A stretch of DNA of 64,000 nucleotides. Origin: AP-15 sp963814805 (GTDB lineage: Bacteria; Pseudomonadota; Alphaproteobacteria; ATCC43930; CGMCC-115725). Made by a program: the position numbers and the translations under genes. The DNA lies in NCBI GenBank assembly GCA_963814805.1, contig CAWFER010000033.1, positions 558,001-622,000 of the forward strand, in the 5' to 3' direction. The notes under the pieces are model-generated. The model was not told where the DNA came from. It was given only the letters and a program-made list of their open reading frames with translations, and ran no database searches. Numbering within the stretch: position 1 is the first letter of the stretch; each line of letters begins with the position of its first letter. Shown here piece by piece: positions 9,211-18,030 of the stretch.

Positions 9211-9924
9211 TCAGCCCACCGGCCCGTCTGGTGGCGCCGGCGTCGCCCACCGCTGGGAATTGGCGAGGGAACCGGCGGGCCGTTTGCGCCACCCCAGGAC
9301 ACCGAGCAGGCCGGCGCCGAGCAACCAGAAAGAGCCGGGCTCTGGAACTCCCATCGAAACCCCCGAGGATTGATAATCGATGACCGTGCTCGCTTCGTTG
9401 ACGACCCCGACGCCATAGCTGAGCGGCGTGCCCGGACCCTCTCCGTTGCTGAACAGGTCGACGACGTCATTATTGCTGAGCGTGAACAGCGCCCCGTAGA
9501 CGTCGAGAAACCCGCCGGCCAATGGATAGCCTGGGCAGGTGATCGGCGAACCGTCAGGATAATAGAGGTTGTCGTAGGAAATCGCGCTGTCGAGCGGAGG
9601 AGGATTCACCACGGAAAGGTAGCTCAGGCTCGCGGGAATGGGCGCGCCCAAGGGAGGGCTGACCGGGTTGACCGGCGCCAATCCGGTGATCTCCACGTTG
9701 GAGATCGGCACGTTGGAGTCCGAAAAGGTCCCGCTGATGTTGGTGATCGTGTAGGCGCCGCTCGGATCGCCGACGACCGTGTCCGGCACGAAGGTCAGCA
9801 AGCCGGAGCCGCCGACGCCCGCCCCGCTAAAGCCGAAAGCGATCGCATCGGCTCGGGCCTGCGGCCCGCAGGCGAGCGCCGCGATTACGGCGCCAGCGGC
9901 TAGAAGCTCGTATTTCACGTCCAT
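9211..9924 (-). CDS. PEP-CTERM sorted exported protein
   Basis: Secreted protein of about 237 residues. It has an N-terminal signal peptide (KYELLAAGAVIAALACGPQARA) and near the C-terminus the sorting signal VPEPGSFWLLGAGLLGVLGWRKR: PEP motif, one membrane helix, basic cluster. Such proteins are cleaved by an exosortase and usually accompany exopolysaccharide. The middle is unrecognised and rich in Gly, Pro, Ser and Asn. An unusual 25-residue tail follows the basic cluster, so the true end may differ. Start at ATG 9924, preceded by GGGAG; 17 more in-frame residues lie upstream but would precede the signal peptide. No exosortase is in the window. Confidence 0.8.
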   Translation of the reverse strand: MDVKYELLAAGAVIAALACGPQARADAIAFGFSGAGVGGSGLLTFVPDTVVGDPSGAYTITNISGTFSDSNVPISNVEITGLAPVNPVSPPLGAPIPASLSYLSVVNPPPLDSAISYDNLYYPDGSPITCPGYPLAGGFLDVYGALFTLSNNDVVDLFSNGEGPGTPLSYGVGVVNEASTVIDYQSSGVSMGVPEPGSFWLLGAGLLGVLGWRKRPAGSLANSQRWATPAPPDGPVG

Positions 9925-9975
9925 CACTCCCGGCGTTTCTTCCGGCCAACAGCTGACCTCGCGGACATTGCCCAT

Positions 9976-10318
9976 ATAACTCTGGATTTAACAAGCCAGA
10001 AGCCGCTGGACGGTTTTTCTTCCTTTAAGCGCTTCCGCGCGCTTTACAGGGGATCGGCCAATCTGGAGCTGATCAGTGCGACATTGCGGGCTCGGTGACG
10101 ACCAGCCTGCAATGCCATCGTCGATGCCTGCAGAACGTTATCCATGCCCCTTTCGGGGGGTATCATCCGCAAAGAATTTCGAGATCAGCCCGCGGATGGA
10201 ATAAACCGATGTCCGGCGTGTCAAATAGGTGTCGGCATCGTGCATCCGGCGTCCTTAGCTGACGCCGTTTGCGACGGGACCGCCGCCGCCGAGTGACCAC
10301 CAGCGAGAAAGCAAGGCC
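9976..10318. other. Intergenic region, no gene seen
   Basis: About 340 bases between the divergent PEP-CTERM gene and sciP. No convincing reading frame, RNA or repeat is visible. It must hold the promoters of both neighbours. I saw no full CtrA-type TTAA-N7-TTAA box. Confidence 0.5.
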
Positions 10319-10591
10319 ATGCCGCAATCGCGTTCACCTGCAACTTTGGTCTTGCCGGCGCCGGACACGAAGCGCTGGTCCCCGGGCCGCAAGGCGGCGG
10401 TGATGGCCGCCACCCGCGCCGGTCTGATTAGCCGCGAGGAAGCGTGCGCCCGCTATCTGCTCTCGGCCGAGGAGCTGGCGGAGTGGGAAAAGGCCTTTGA
10501 TCGCAACGGCGTTCCCGGCCTGAGAACCACCCGACAGCAGAGCTATCGCTCTGCTCAACTTCACCCGGACGAGCACGTGCGCTATAGATAG
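10319..10591 (+). CDS. sciP: SciP/DUF1153 family regulator, CtrA inhibitor
   Basis: DNA-binding regulator of 90 residues. The core LPAPDTKRWSPGRKAAVMAAT...LISREEACARYLLSAEELAEW is the helix-turn-helix region of the family. In Caulobacter SciP binds CtrA and blocks its activation of target promoters after division. The family is restricted to Alphaproteobacteria, so this gene is a strong taxonomic marker for this part of the window. No operon partner is evident; the next gene begins 30 bases downstream on the same strand. Confidence 0.9.
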   Translation: MPQSRSPATLVLPAPDTKRWSPGRKAAVMAATRAGLISREEACARYLLSAEELAEWEKAFDRNGVPGLRTTRQQSYRSAQLHPDEHVRYR

Positions 10592-10621
10592 AGTGGGTGA
10601 TGATCGGCCGCCGGGCGCGCG

Positions 10622-10900
10622 ATGAACCTGTTCACCTTTCCTGAAGATGCCCGCTGGAACGACGCGGCCGAGGCCGTCGAATTCGGGATCGAAATCGGCG
10701 AATACCGCGGCATCGCTCGGGTTCGCCGGCAGGTGTTTCAGCGCTTGCTCGATCAATCGCCCACGCCGCAGCGCTGCATCGAGGCCTATCATCTTTGCCG
10801 CAGCGAATTCGAGCGTGCGGCCGAGGCCAAGCTGCGCGCCCGCGCGCTCGACGCCGACGGAAACCTGGAGCTGACCCTGCGCGATCTCAGGGGCGGTTAA
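10622..10900 (+). CDS. Small conserved protein, possibly DUF1488-like
   Basis: A 92-residue protein beginning MNLFTFPEDARWNDAAEAVEFGIEIGEY. It has the FP..AR.....AVEF start and a Cys/Tyr-containing centre (RCIEAYHLCRSEFE) seen in small alphaproteobacterial proteins that I believe are annotated DUF1488. Function unknown, cytoplasmic, no motif that suggests catalysis. It lies 30 bases after sciP and probably shares its transcript. Confidence 0.65.
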   Translation: MNLFTFPEDARWNDAAEAVEFGIEIGEYRGIARVRRQVFQRLLDQSPTPQRCIEAYHLCRSEFERAAEAKLRARALDADGNLELTLRDLRGG

Positions 10901-10931
10901 GCCGCCGCAGCGGACGCCGCAGCGCGGCGGC

Positions 10932-11345
10932 TCAGGCCGAGACGCCGGCCATCCGGCAGATGACTTCCCATTCGTGATCGCTGACCGGGCAGACCGACAG
11001 CCGCGACTGGCGCAAGAGCGCCATGCCGGCGAGCGCGGGAGCGCCCTTCATCGCGGCGAGACTGACCGGCTGCGGCAGCGCCGCCACCGGGGCGAGGTCG
11101 ACCATGCCGAGTTTGCCGGATTTGTCGGCGGGGTCGGGATAGAAGCCCCGGACCACCTCGGCGATGCCGACGATCTCCCTGCCCTCGTTTGAATGATAGA
11201 AGAAGGCGTGGTCGCCGGGGTGCATCGCCCGCAGATTTTTTAGCGCCTGGGCATTGCGCACCCCGTCCCAATTGGTGCGGCCGTCGGCGACCAGCTGCGC
11301 CCACGGATAACTCGACGGTTCCGATTTCACCAGCCAATGAGCCAT
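10932..11345 (-). CDS. EVE domain protein
   Basis: A 137-residue single-domain EVE protein (PUA-like fold, related to YTH readers), thought to bind modified bases. Family features are MAHWLVKSEPSSYPW at the start, WDGVRNAQALKNLRAMHPGDHAFFYHS, and IVGIAEVV. Start at ATG 11345, with GGGAAGG a few bases upstream; an alternative ATG lies 15 bases further up. It is on the minus strand, 70 bases after thpR, and may be in its operon. Confidence 0.93.
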   Translation of the reverse strand: MAHWLVKSEPSSYPWAQLVADGRTNWDGVRNAQALKNLRAMHPGDHAFFYHSNEGREIVGIAEVVRGFYPDPADKSGKLGMVDLAPVAALPQPVSLAAMKGAPALAGMALLRQSRLSVCPVSDHEWEVICRMAGVSA

Positions 11346-11415
11346 CGCCTTCCCTTTCAATCGAATCAGTGCGCCAGCCCAACACGGTCCTCGGGGCCGA
11401 TCAATATCCCGCCAA

Positions 11416-11955
11416 TCAATATCCCAGGGGATAGTCGGCCTGGTCCTCGTAGACTGAGCCGGCCTTGGTTTGAAAGCTCGCGATCAGGCTGAACGCCGCG
11501 ACCGCGAGCGGTTCGGCGCGGAACCGGGCATGGGCTGCGAGAAACTGGCCGAGCTGGTCGAGCGGCGGGTTGTGCAACCGCGCCAGGGTGACGTGCGGGG
11601 CGAATTTGCGCGGCTCGGGCGGCAAGCCGGCGCGGATCAGCGCATGCTCGATCTTGTCGCGCAGGGCCACTAGCTCCGCGCTGCGCTCGACCCCGACCCA
11701 TAGATTGCGCGGCTTGTCGCCGCCGCCGAAAACCCCGGCGCCGGCGAGCTGCAAGGCAAACCGTCGCGCCCGCAGCCGGGCCAGCGCCTCATCGACATCG
11801 GCCGCCCGGTCCTCGCCGATCTCGCCGATAAAGCGCAAGGTCAGGTGGAGATTGCCGGGATCGACCCATTTCGCGCCCGCCACGCCGGAGCACAACAGCG
11901 ACAGATGCAGCTTCAGCTCAGGCGGAAATCCGATCCCGACAAACAGCCGCAGCAT
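11416..11955 (-). CDS. thpR: RNA 2',3'-cyclic phosphodiesterase
   Basis: 2H phosphoesterase of 179 residues that opens 2',3'-cyclic phosphates to 2'-phosphates. Both signature motifs are present: HLTL (residues about 37-40, in NLHLTLRFIGE) and HVTL (about 126-129, in APHVTLARL). The start MLRLFVGIGFP is typical. It begins 3 bases after the FIST gene stop on the same strand, so it is the last or near-last gene of a tesA-FIST-thpR transcript. Confidence 0.93.
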   Translation of the reverse strand: MLRLFVGIGFPPELKLHLSLLCSGVAGAKWVDPGNLHLTLRFIGEIGEDRAADVDEALARLRARRFALQLAGAGVFGGGDKPRNLWVGVERSAELVALRDKIEHALIRAGLPPEPRKFAPHVTLARLHNPPLDQLGQFLAAHARFRAEPLAVAAFSLIASFQTKAGSVYEDQADYPLGY

Positions 11956-11958
11956 CGG

Positions 11959-13088
11959 TCACGTAAACAGGGTCAGGACGCCGGTGTGGCCATAGAGCCG
12001 GTCGCGCGAGATCTCGCCGTTGGCGAAAAAGCCGATCAGCGGAAAATCGCCCAGGGTCTCGCGGATCAGCCGCACTTCCACTCCGGGCTCGCCGAACAGC
12101 GCCGGCGCCGCGGGCGACGCAGCTGACGTAGATCCCGGCCTTGGGCGGGCCGGCGAGCCGGCCGGCGAGCTGGCGCACCATCCGCGCCATGTCGCGCCGC
12201 GCGCTGTCGGGGTCGCGGCGGCAGAACAGGATCGGGTCGCCGGCCGCGATCTCGGCGCCGAGCACGACCCAGCCGCGGCCGGGATCGATCGCCATGATGT
12301 TGCGCACCAGATAGTCGCCGGTATCCGATCCCGGCACCGGCAGCCCGGCAAAGATCACCCCGCCGAGGCGGCGCAGATCTTGCGCCAGCTTCGGCCCGAT
12401 ATCATCGAGAAACACGCTCAGCGCCGGGCGGCCGTCGATCACCATCGCGACATTGTCGCGCGCCTCGTCGATCCGGTGCACCGGGCCGATCGGCATGCAG
12501 CCCTGGGTCAGCGCGGTCGCCACCGCGATTTCCGGCGCCAGCATCAGCCCGGCGATGCCCTCGGCGCCGAGGCCGTCATCGCTCGCCGGTGCGGGCGACG
12601 AGCGGCTGGCCGCAGCGGTGCGACACCAGACCGCCGACGAGAAAGGCGCCGCTCGCGGACGCCGTGTCGACCGCCGCCTTGGTCAGATCGGGGCAGCGCG
12701 GGTCGGCGTGAACTAACGCCAGCATGGGCCCCGATTTCTCGATCCAAGCGGCGTGCCGGCGCGGCAGGTCCGAGCCCGGGTCGGGGGTCGCTGCAAAGAT
12801 GCGGAAGCTGTCCGGCGGCAACGCCGCGGTCATCACCACGGCGCCGGGCTCTTCGAAAATTTCGCTTGCGGCTGAGCATACGCCGAGACCAACCCCGCCG
12901 ACCCAGGCGCCGATGCCGGTGTGTTTCGCCAGATCGCGCAGGAACTCGGGCATGACCGCTGCGGCGGGTTCGGTCAGATAGACGATCCCAAGGTTGGCCC
13001 CGTCTACCGGCTGCAGCTCGGCGATGCAGCGCGCGGCGAGGCTCGCCGGGTCCCCGCTCGCGGCGGCGGCGGCAAAGGGCGCGCTCAT
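11959..13088 (-). CDS. FIST-domain sensory protein (two frame breaks)
   Basis: Cytoplasmic FIST N plus FIST C protein, about 376 residues, a family thought to sense small ligands such as amino acids and often linked to signal transduction. The N-terminal half runs from MSAPFAAAAASGDP to about residue 170; the C-terminal half includes NVAMVIDGRPALSVFLDDIGP and ends EVRLIRETLGDFPLIGFFANGEI...GHTGVLTLFT. The frame breaks near 12581 and 12107, each repaired by removing one base. The start ATG overlaps the tesA stop (ATGA), a translational coupling that ties this sensor to the esterase gene. Confidence 0.85.
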
Positions 13089-13756
13089 CAGGCGCCCCCG
13101 CCCGCCCGGGCAACCAGCCTGGCGACCACCGGCCCGATATGATCGACCAGCACGGCCACCCCTTTGGCGTTGGGATGCAATCCGTCCGGCTGATTGAGGC
13201 TGGGCTTCATCGCAACTCCTTCCAGAAAGAACGGATAAAGCGGCACGTGGCGCTGGCGTGCGAGATCGGGAAAGATCCGGTCGAATTCGCGCTTATAGGC
13301 GGCTCCCCAGTTCGGCGGCGCCAGCATGCCGAGAAGCAGCACCTTGGCGCCGCGAGCCTCGATCTTTTGGATCATCTTGTCGAGGTTGTCGCGCACCGTC
13401 GCCGGATCGATGCCGCGCAGCGCATCGTTGGCGCCCAACGCCAGGATGACCAGATCCGGCTTGTCGGCAAGCACCCAATCGAGCCGCGCCAGCCCGCCCG
13501 CGGTGGTGTCGCCGGAAACCCCGGCGTTGACCACGCGGGCCGCCACGCCATGCCGGTGCAGCCACGCTTGCAGCCGCGCCGGAAACGCCTCCTGCGGCAT
13601 CAGGCCGTACCCGGCGGTCAGGCTGTCGCCAAAATCGACGATCACCGGAGAGGGCGCCGCCGCCGATGCGCTGCCGACGGCGAGGCCGAGGCCGAGCAGC
13701 GCCGCGCCGAGTGGAGGCCACGCGTTGAAAATCCGGCGCCGCGCGCCATATGGCAG
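13088..13756 (-). CDS. tesA: Arylesterase / lysophospholipase of the GDSL (SGNH) family
   Basis: Periplasmic SGNH hydrolase of the TesA type. Block I is FGDSLTAGYGL with the nucleophile Ser; block III is GANDALRG; block V is DGLHPNAKG with the catalytic Asp and His. The hydrophobic stretch AALLGLGLAVGSASAAA is a signal peptide. The start is unclear: no ATG or GTG lies at the right place, and the coordinate used is a CTG (13756); an ATG at 13849 would give about 30 extra residues and overlap the divergent ABC gene. As in E. coli, tesA is divergent from a ybbA/ybbP-type exporter. Confidence 0.9.
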   Translation of the reverse strand: MPYGARRRIFNAWPPLGAALLGLGLAVGSASAAAPSPVIVDFGDSLTAGYGLMPQEAFPARLQAWLHRHGVAARVVNAGVSGDTTAGGLARLDWVLADKPDLVILALGANDALRGIDPATVRDNLDKMIQKIEARGAKVLLLGMLAPPNWGAAYKREFDRIFPDLARQRHVPLYPFFLEGVAMKPSLNQPDGLHPNAKGVAVLVDHIGPVVARLVARAGGGA

Positions 13757-13831
13757 GCCATTCCGCCGCTCGCCGGGCGTTGCATCACGCGAGCCGGCTT
13801 GCCGCGCCGCCCTTTTTGGCTCGGACGGTAC

Positions 13832-14569
13832 ATGACCAGTTCGCTGCATACCGGCGGCCCGCTCGTGGTGGTCGACGAGGTTCACCTCACTCTGGGCAGC
13901 CCCGCCGGACCCGTCAACATTCTGCGCGGGATCTCGCTTGAGATCGCCGCCGGTGAGACGCTTAGCCTGGTCGGCCCGTCGGGCTCGGGCAAATCGAGCC
14001 TGATGATGGTGCTGGGCGGTCTCGAACGGCCGACCGCCGGAACGGTCCGGATCGACGGCCACGATCTCGGCAGCCTCGGCGAGGACGCGCTGGCCCGGCT
14101 GCGACGCCATGCGGTCGGCATCGTCTTTCAGGCGTTTCATCTGATCCCGACGATGACGGCGCTCGAAAACGTGGCGTTGCCGCTCGAGCTCGGCGGGCAG
14201 GCCGACGCCTTTGCCGCGGCGGCTCAGGGGCTCGACGCGGTCGGCCTCGGCCATCGTCTCGATCATTATCCGGCGCAGCTCTCGGGCGGGGAGCAGCAGC
14301 GGGTGGCGATCGCCCGCGCCTTTATCGCCGCCCCGAGACTGCTGCTCGCCGACGAGCCGACCGGAAATCTCGACGGCGCCACCGGCAGCCTCGTCATCGA
14401 CTGCCTATTCGAGCATCGCGCCCGCCACGGCGCCGCGCTGTTGCTGATCACCCACGATCAGAGCCTGGCGGAGCGCTGCGAGCGCCAGATCCGGCTGGCC
14501 GATGGCCGTATCGTCGACGACCGGCGCACCGCCCCGCTGCGGTTCGGCGTCGCGCGTCGAGCATGGTGA
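13832..14569 (+). CDS. ABC transporter ATP-binding protein (YbbA type)
   Basis: ATPase of a FtsX-like exporter, about 245 residues. Walker A GPSGSGKSS (about residue 50), Q-loop in FQAFHLIP, signature LSGGEQQRVAIARAF and Walker B LLLADEPTGNLDG are all intact. The start ATG 13832 is used because family members begin just before the VVVDEVHLTLG strand; a long upstream extension is antisense to tesA. The stop overlaps the permease start by 7 bases. With the permease it forms the YbbA-YbbP pair, a type VII-like mechanotransmission ABC system whose substrate is unknown. Confidence 0.94.
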   Translation: MTSSLHTGGPLVVVDEVHLTLGSPAGPVNILRGISLEIAAGETLSLVGPSGSGKSSLMMVLGGLERPTAGTVRIDGHDLGSLGEDALARLRRHAVGIVFQAFHLIPTMTALENVALPLELGGQADAFAAAAQGLDAVGLGHRLDHYPAQLSGGEQQRVAIARAFIAAPRLLLADEPTGNLDGATGSLVIDCLFEHRARHGAALLLITHDQSLAERCERQIRLADGRIVDDRRTAPLRFGVARRAW

Positions 14570-17094
14570 GCGCGTCCGCTGCATGGCTCTACCCGTTTCG
14601 GCTGGCGCGCCGCGAGCTGCGCGGCGGCCTCGGCGGGTTGCGCGTCTTTGTCGCCTGCGTCGCCCTCGGCGTCGCCGCAATTGCCGGGATCGGGTCGCTC
14701 GCCGCCTCGCTCGCTGCCGGCATCGCCGGGGATGCGCGCGCGCTCCTCGGCGGCGATGTCGAGGCGCGGCTCGCCTACCATCCGGCCGATCCCGCCGAGC
14801 ACGACTTTCTGGCGCGCAGCGGCGCGCTCTCCGAGATCGCCGCGTTGCGGGCGATGGCGCGCACCCCGGACGGCCGCCGGCAGAGCCTGATCGAGTTGAA
14901 GGCGGTCGATGCCGCCTACCCGCTTTACGGCAGGGTGGCGCTGGCGCCGCCGCAGGGTTTGGATGCGGCGCTCGGCCCCCGCAACGGCGTGTTCGGCGCG
15001 GTCGTAGCCCCCGCCATCCTCGATCGGCTGGGGGTCAAGCTCGGCGACACCATCAAAATCGGCGAAGCTGCGTTGCAAGTGCGCGGCGCGATCGTGCGCG
15101 AACCCGACGCCGCCGCAAGCGGGCTGATCCTTGGCCCGCGGGTGATCATCGCCGCCGCGGCCCTGCCCGAAACCAGGCTGATCCAACCCGGCGCGCTGGT
15201 CAGCTACGATTATCGGCTGCGGCTTCCACCCGGCGCCGACGCCGCGGCCTGGGTCAAGGCGGCGCGGGCGGCGTTTCCGCAGGCGGGCTGGCAGCTGCGC
15301 AGCTTCAGCGATGCGGCGCGCCCGTTGCAGGGGTTGATCGGCCGGCTCGCGCAGTTCCTGTCATTGGTCGGCCTGACCGCGCTACTGGTCGGCGGGGTCG
15401 GGATCGGCAACGCCGTGCGCGGCCATATCGCGGCAAAAACCACGACGATCGCCACCTTGAAATGTCTCGGCGGCTCGACCCGGCTGGTGTTCGCGGTCTA
15501 TTTGATCGAGCTGTTGGCGCTGGCGCTGCTCGGCATCGCCGCCGGCGTGGCGCTCGGCGCATTGCTGCCGCTCGCGGCCCGGCCATTTCTCGCTGTCGCG
15601 CTGCCGGTCTTGGCCCGTCTCGGCCTCTATCCGGCGCCACTGGGGCTGGCAGCTCTCTATGGGCTGTTGACGGTGCTGATCTTCTCTCTGTGGCCGCTCG
15701 CCGCTATCGGCCGGATCCCGGCCGGCGCGCTGTTTCGCGACCTGGTCGACCGCCGGCGCTGGCGGGTTCCGCCGGTTGCCGCGACGATGACTGCGGTGCT
15801 GGCGGGGGTGCTGGCGGCGCTGGTGATCGCCACCGCACAGGACCGGGCGCTGGCCCTGTGGTTCGTCCTCGGCGCGATCGGCGCCTTCGCCGTGTTCCGG
15901 GTGGCTGGAGCCGCGGTGATGGCCGGCGCCAGCAAGCTCGGTCGGCCGCGGCGCCCGCTGCTGCGCCTGGCGCTCGCCAACCTCTACCGGCCGGGGGCGC
16001 CGGCCGCTCAGATCATGCTGTCGCTTGGCATCGGCTTGACCGTGATGGTCGCGGTGGCGCTGGTCGAGGGCAATCTAGCGCGCGAGATCGGCGACCGGCT
16101 GCCGGCCGAGGCGCCGGCGTTTTTCTTCATCGACATCCAGCCGGGCCAGCTCGCCGGGTTCGAGGCGATCGTGCGCAGCACGCCCGGCGCGCGTTTCGAG
16201 CAAGTGCCGATGATGCGCGGACGGATCACCCGACTTAACGGCATTCCGGTCGAGCACGCGACGGTCAGGCCCGACGCGCGATGGGCGCTGCGCAGCGACC
16301 GCGGGCTGACCTACGCCGCGCACCTGCCAGCGGGCTCGCGCCTCGTCGCCGGAACCTGGTGGCCGCCCGATTATCACGGCCCACCGCTGGTGTCGTTCGA
16401 CGCTGGCCTCGCACATGGCATGGGGCTCAAAGTCGGCGACAGCCTGACCGTCAACCTGCTCGGGCGCGAGATCACCGCGCGCATCGCCAATCTGCGGGTC
16501 ATCGATTGGCGGCGGCTCGGCATCAATTTCGCCCTGGTGTTTGCTCCGGGCACGCTCGAAGGCGCGCCGCAGAGCCATCTTGCCGCAGTCTATCTGCCGC
16601 GGACGGAAGAGGAAAGCTTGGTGCGCCGGGTGACCAGGCGGTTCCCCAATGTCTCGGCGATCCCAGTGCGCGAGGCGCTGGCCGCAATCGGCCGCGTCGT
16701 CGGCCTGATCGGCGCCGCGGTCCGGCTGACGGCGCTGGTCGCGCTGGCCGCCGGCGCGCTGGTGCTCGGGGGCGCGATCGCCGCGAGCCACCGGCGCCGC
16801 GTCTATGATGCGGTGGTGCTGAAGGTGCTGGGCGCCACCCGCGGCGCCATCCTGGCCGGATTTCTGATCGAATACGGGCTCCTCGGCCTGCTCGCGGCGC
16901 TGATCGCCGGGGCGCTCGGCAGCGGGGCCGCCGCGTTTGTGGTGGTTCGTCTGCTGCGGATCGACTGGGTGTTTCTGCCGGGCCCGCTGCTCGCAACTTT
17001 GGGGTTGGCGATGCTGCTGACCTTGGGCTTGGGGCTGGCCGGCACGTGGCGCGCGCTCGGCGCCAAGCCGGCACCCTATCTGCGCAACGAGTAG
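14563..17094 (+). CDS. ABC transporter permease, FtsX-like (YbbP type)
   Basis: Inner-membrane protein of 843 residues. One N-terminal helix (GLRVFVACVALGVAAIAGIGSLAA), a periplasmic domain, then clusters of helices with FtsX domains at about 270-400 and 720-840; the second contains HRRRVYDAVVLKVLGATRG, a conserved cytoplasmic loop that contacts the ATPase. It is intact, unlike many neighbours. Likely exports or extracts lipophilic substrates; proximity to TesA has suggested a role in envelope lipid handling in other bacteria, but the substrate is not known. Confidence 0.93.
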   Translation: MVSASAAWLYPFRLARRELRGGLGGLRVFVACVALGVAAIAGIGSLAASLAAGIAGDARALLGGDVEARLAYHPADPAEHDFLARSGALSEIAALRAMARTPDGRRQSLIELKAVDAAYPLYGRVALAPPQGLDAALGPRNGVFGAVVAPAILDRLGVKLGDTIKIGEAALQVRGAIVREPDAAASGLILGPRVIIAAAALPETRLIQPGALVSYDYRLRLPPGADAAAWVKAARAAFPQAGWQLRSFSDAARPLQGLIGRLAQFLSLVGLTALLVGGVGIGNAVRGHIAAKTTTIATLKCLGGSTRLVFAVYLIELLALALLGIAAGVALGALLPLAARPFLAVALPVLARLGLYPAPLGLAALYGLLTVLIFSLWPLAAIGRIPAGALFRDLVDRRRWRVPPVAATMTAVLAGVLAALVIATAQDRALALWFVLGAIGAFAVFRVAGAAVMAGASKLGRPRRPLLRLALANLYRPGAPAAQIMLSLGIGLTVMVAVALVEGNLAREIGDRLPAEAPAFFFIDIQPGQLAGFEAIVRSTPGARFEQVPMMRGRITRLNGIPVEHATVRPDARWALRSDRGLTYAAHLPAGSRLVAGTWWPPDYHGPPLVSFDAGLAHGMGLKVGDSLTVNLLGREITARIANLRVIDWRRLGINFALVFAPGTLEGAPQSHLAAVYLPRTEEESLVRRVTRRFPNVSAIPVREALAAIGRVVGLIGAAVRLTALVALAAGALVLGGAIAASHRRRVYDAVVLKVLGATRGAILAGFLIEYGLLGLLAALIAGALGSGAAAFVVVRLLRIDWVFLPGPLLATLGLAMLLTLGLGLAGTWRALGAKPAPYLRNE

Positions 17095-17214
17095 CGCCGC
17101 GGGCGTCGCGAGCCGCGAGGGTCCCCGGCAAGAGTCATTGAAAAGATCGCGTTTTGTGCCAATATCGGGCGCGAGGAATCTTCCTCGCGCTGCTTCTCTC
17201 TTTGGAGGGGATCT

Positions 17215-17931
17215 ATGGCTTTGGGTTCGCAGCCCCGCTGGACGGTGCGGTCGGCGGACGCTCAGGTCGGCATCGATGTCGGCCTGCGGGAGTATATGCT
17301 TCGCGTCTACAACTACATGGCGTCGGGGCTCGCGCTGACCGGGATCGTCGCGTATGTCGCGGCCGCGTCGGGCCTCTACATGTCGATCGCGCGCACCCCG
17401 CTGATCTGGCTGGTGATCCTGGCGCCGCTCGGCCTCGTCATGCTGATGAGCTTTGGCGTGCAAAAGATGCAGGCGAGCACCCTGCAGATGGTCTTCTGGC
17501 TCTATTCGGGGCTGATGGGGCTGTCGATGGCGATGATCTTCCTGGTGTTCACCGGGACCAGCATCGCCCGCGTGTTCTTCATCACCGCCGGCACCTTTGC
17601 GGCGATGAGCCTCTACGGCTACACGACGCGGCGCGATTTGTCTCAGTTCGGCTCGTTCCTGTTCATGGGGCTGATCGGCATCATCATCGCCTCCGTGGTC
17701 AACATGTTCGTCGGCTCGACCGCGCTGCAATTCGCGATCTCGGTGATCGGAGTCATCGTCTTCGTCGGCCTGACCGCGTGGGACACGCAGCAGATCAAGG
17801 AGATGTATTACGAAGGCGACGGCGCCGAGATCGCCAGCAAAAAGTCGATCATGGGCGCGCTTCGGTTGTACCTCGACTTCATCAACCTGTTCATGATGCT
17901 GATGCAGCTGATGGGCACCCGCCGCAACTGA
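17215..17931 (+). CDS. Bax inhibitor-1 / YccA family membrane protein
   Basis: Integral membrane protein of 238 residues with seven hydrophobic segments, family UPF0005/BI-1. Family marks are GLREYMLRVYNYMASGLALTGIVAY near the start and the C-terminal ALRLYLDFINLFMMLMQL. Bacterial members are Ca2+ leak or stress-related channels; the acidic residues in the last helices needed for this are present. Good ribosome site GGAGGGG before ATG 17215. It is convergent with polA. Confidence 0.93.
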   Translation: MALGSQPRWTVRSADAQVGIDVGLREYMLRVYNYMASGLALTGIVAYVAAASGLYMSIARTPLIWLVILAPLGLVMLMSFGVQKMQASTLQMVFWLYSGLMGLSMAMIFLVFTGTSIARVFFITAGTFAAMSLYGYTTRRDLSQFGSFLFMGLIGIIIASVVNMFVGSTALQFAISVIGVIVFVGLTAWDTQQIKEMYYEGDGAEIASKKSIMGALRLYLDFINLFMMLMQLMGTRRN

Positions 17932-18030
17932 CCCCGCCAGCTCCGCAAACCTCAACGATCGGCCGGCTCGCACCCGGCCGAATTTGTAATCGGGGTCGGC
18001 GGGCCCTGCGGCGTATTTCCCGGTCGCCCG

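Noticed and set aside
16075..17973. Long antisense open frame over the ABC permease and BI-1 gene
   Set aside because: Composition is His/Arg/Asp-rich without family motifs, as expected for the shadow of high-GC genes; similar antisense frames lie over polA, uvrA and the amidohydrolase.
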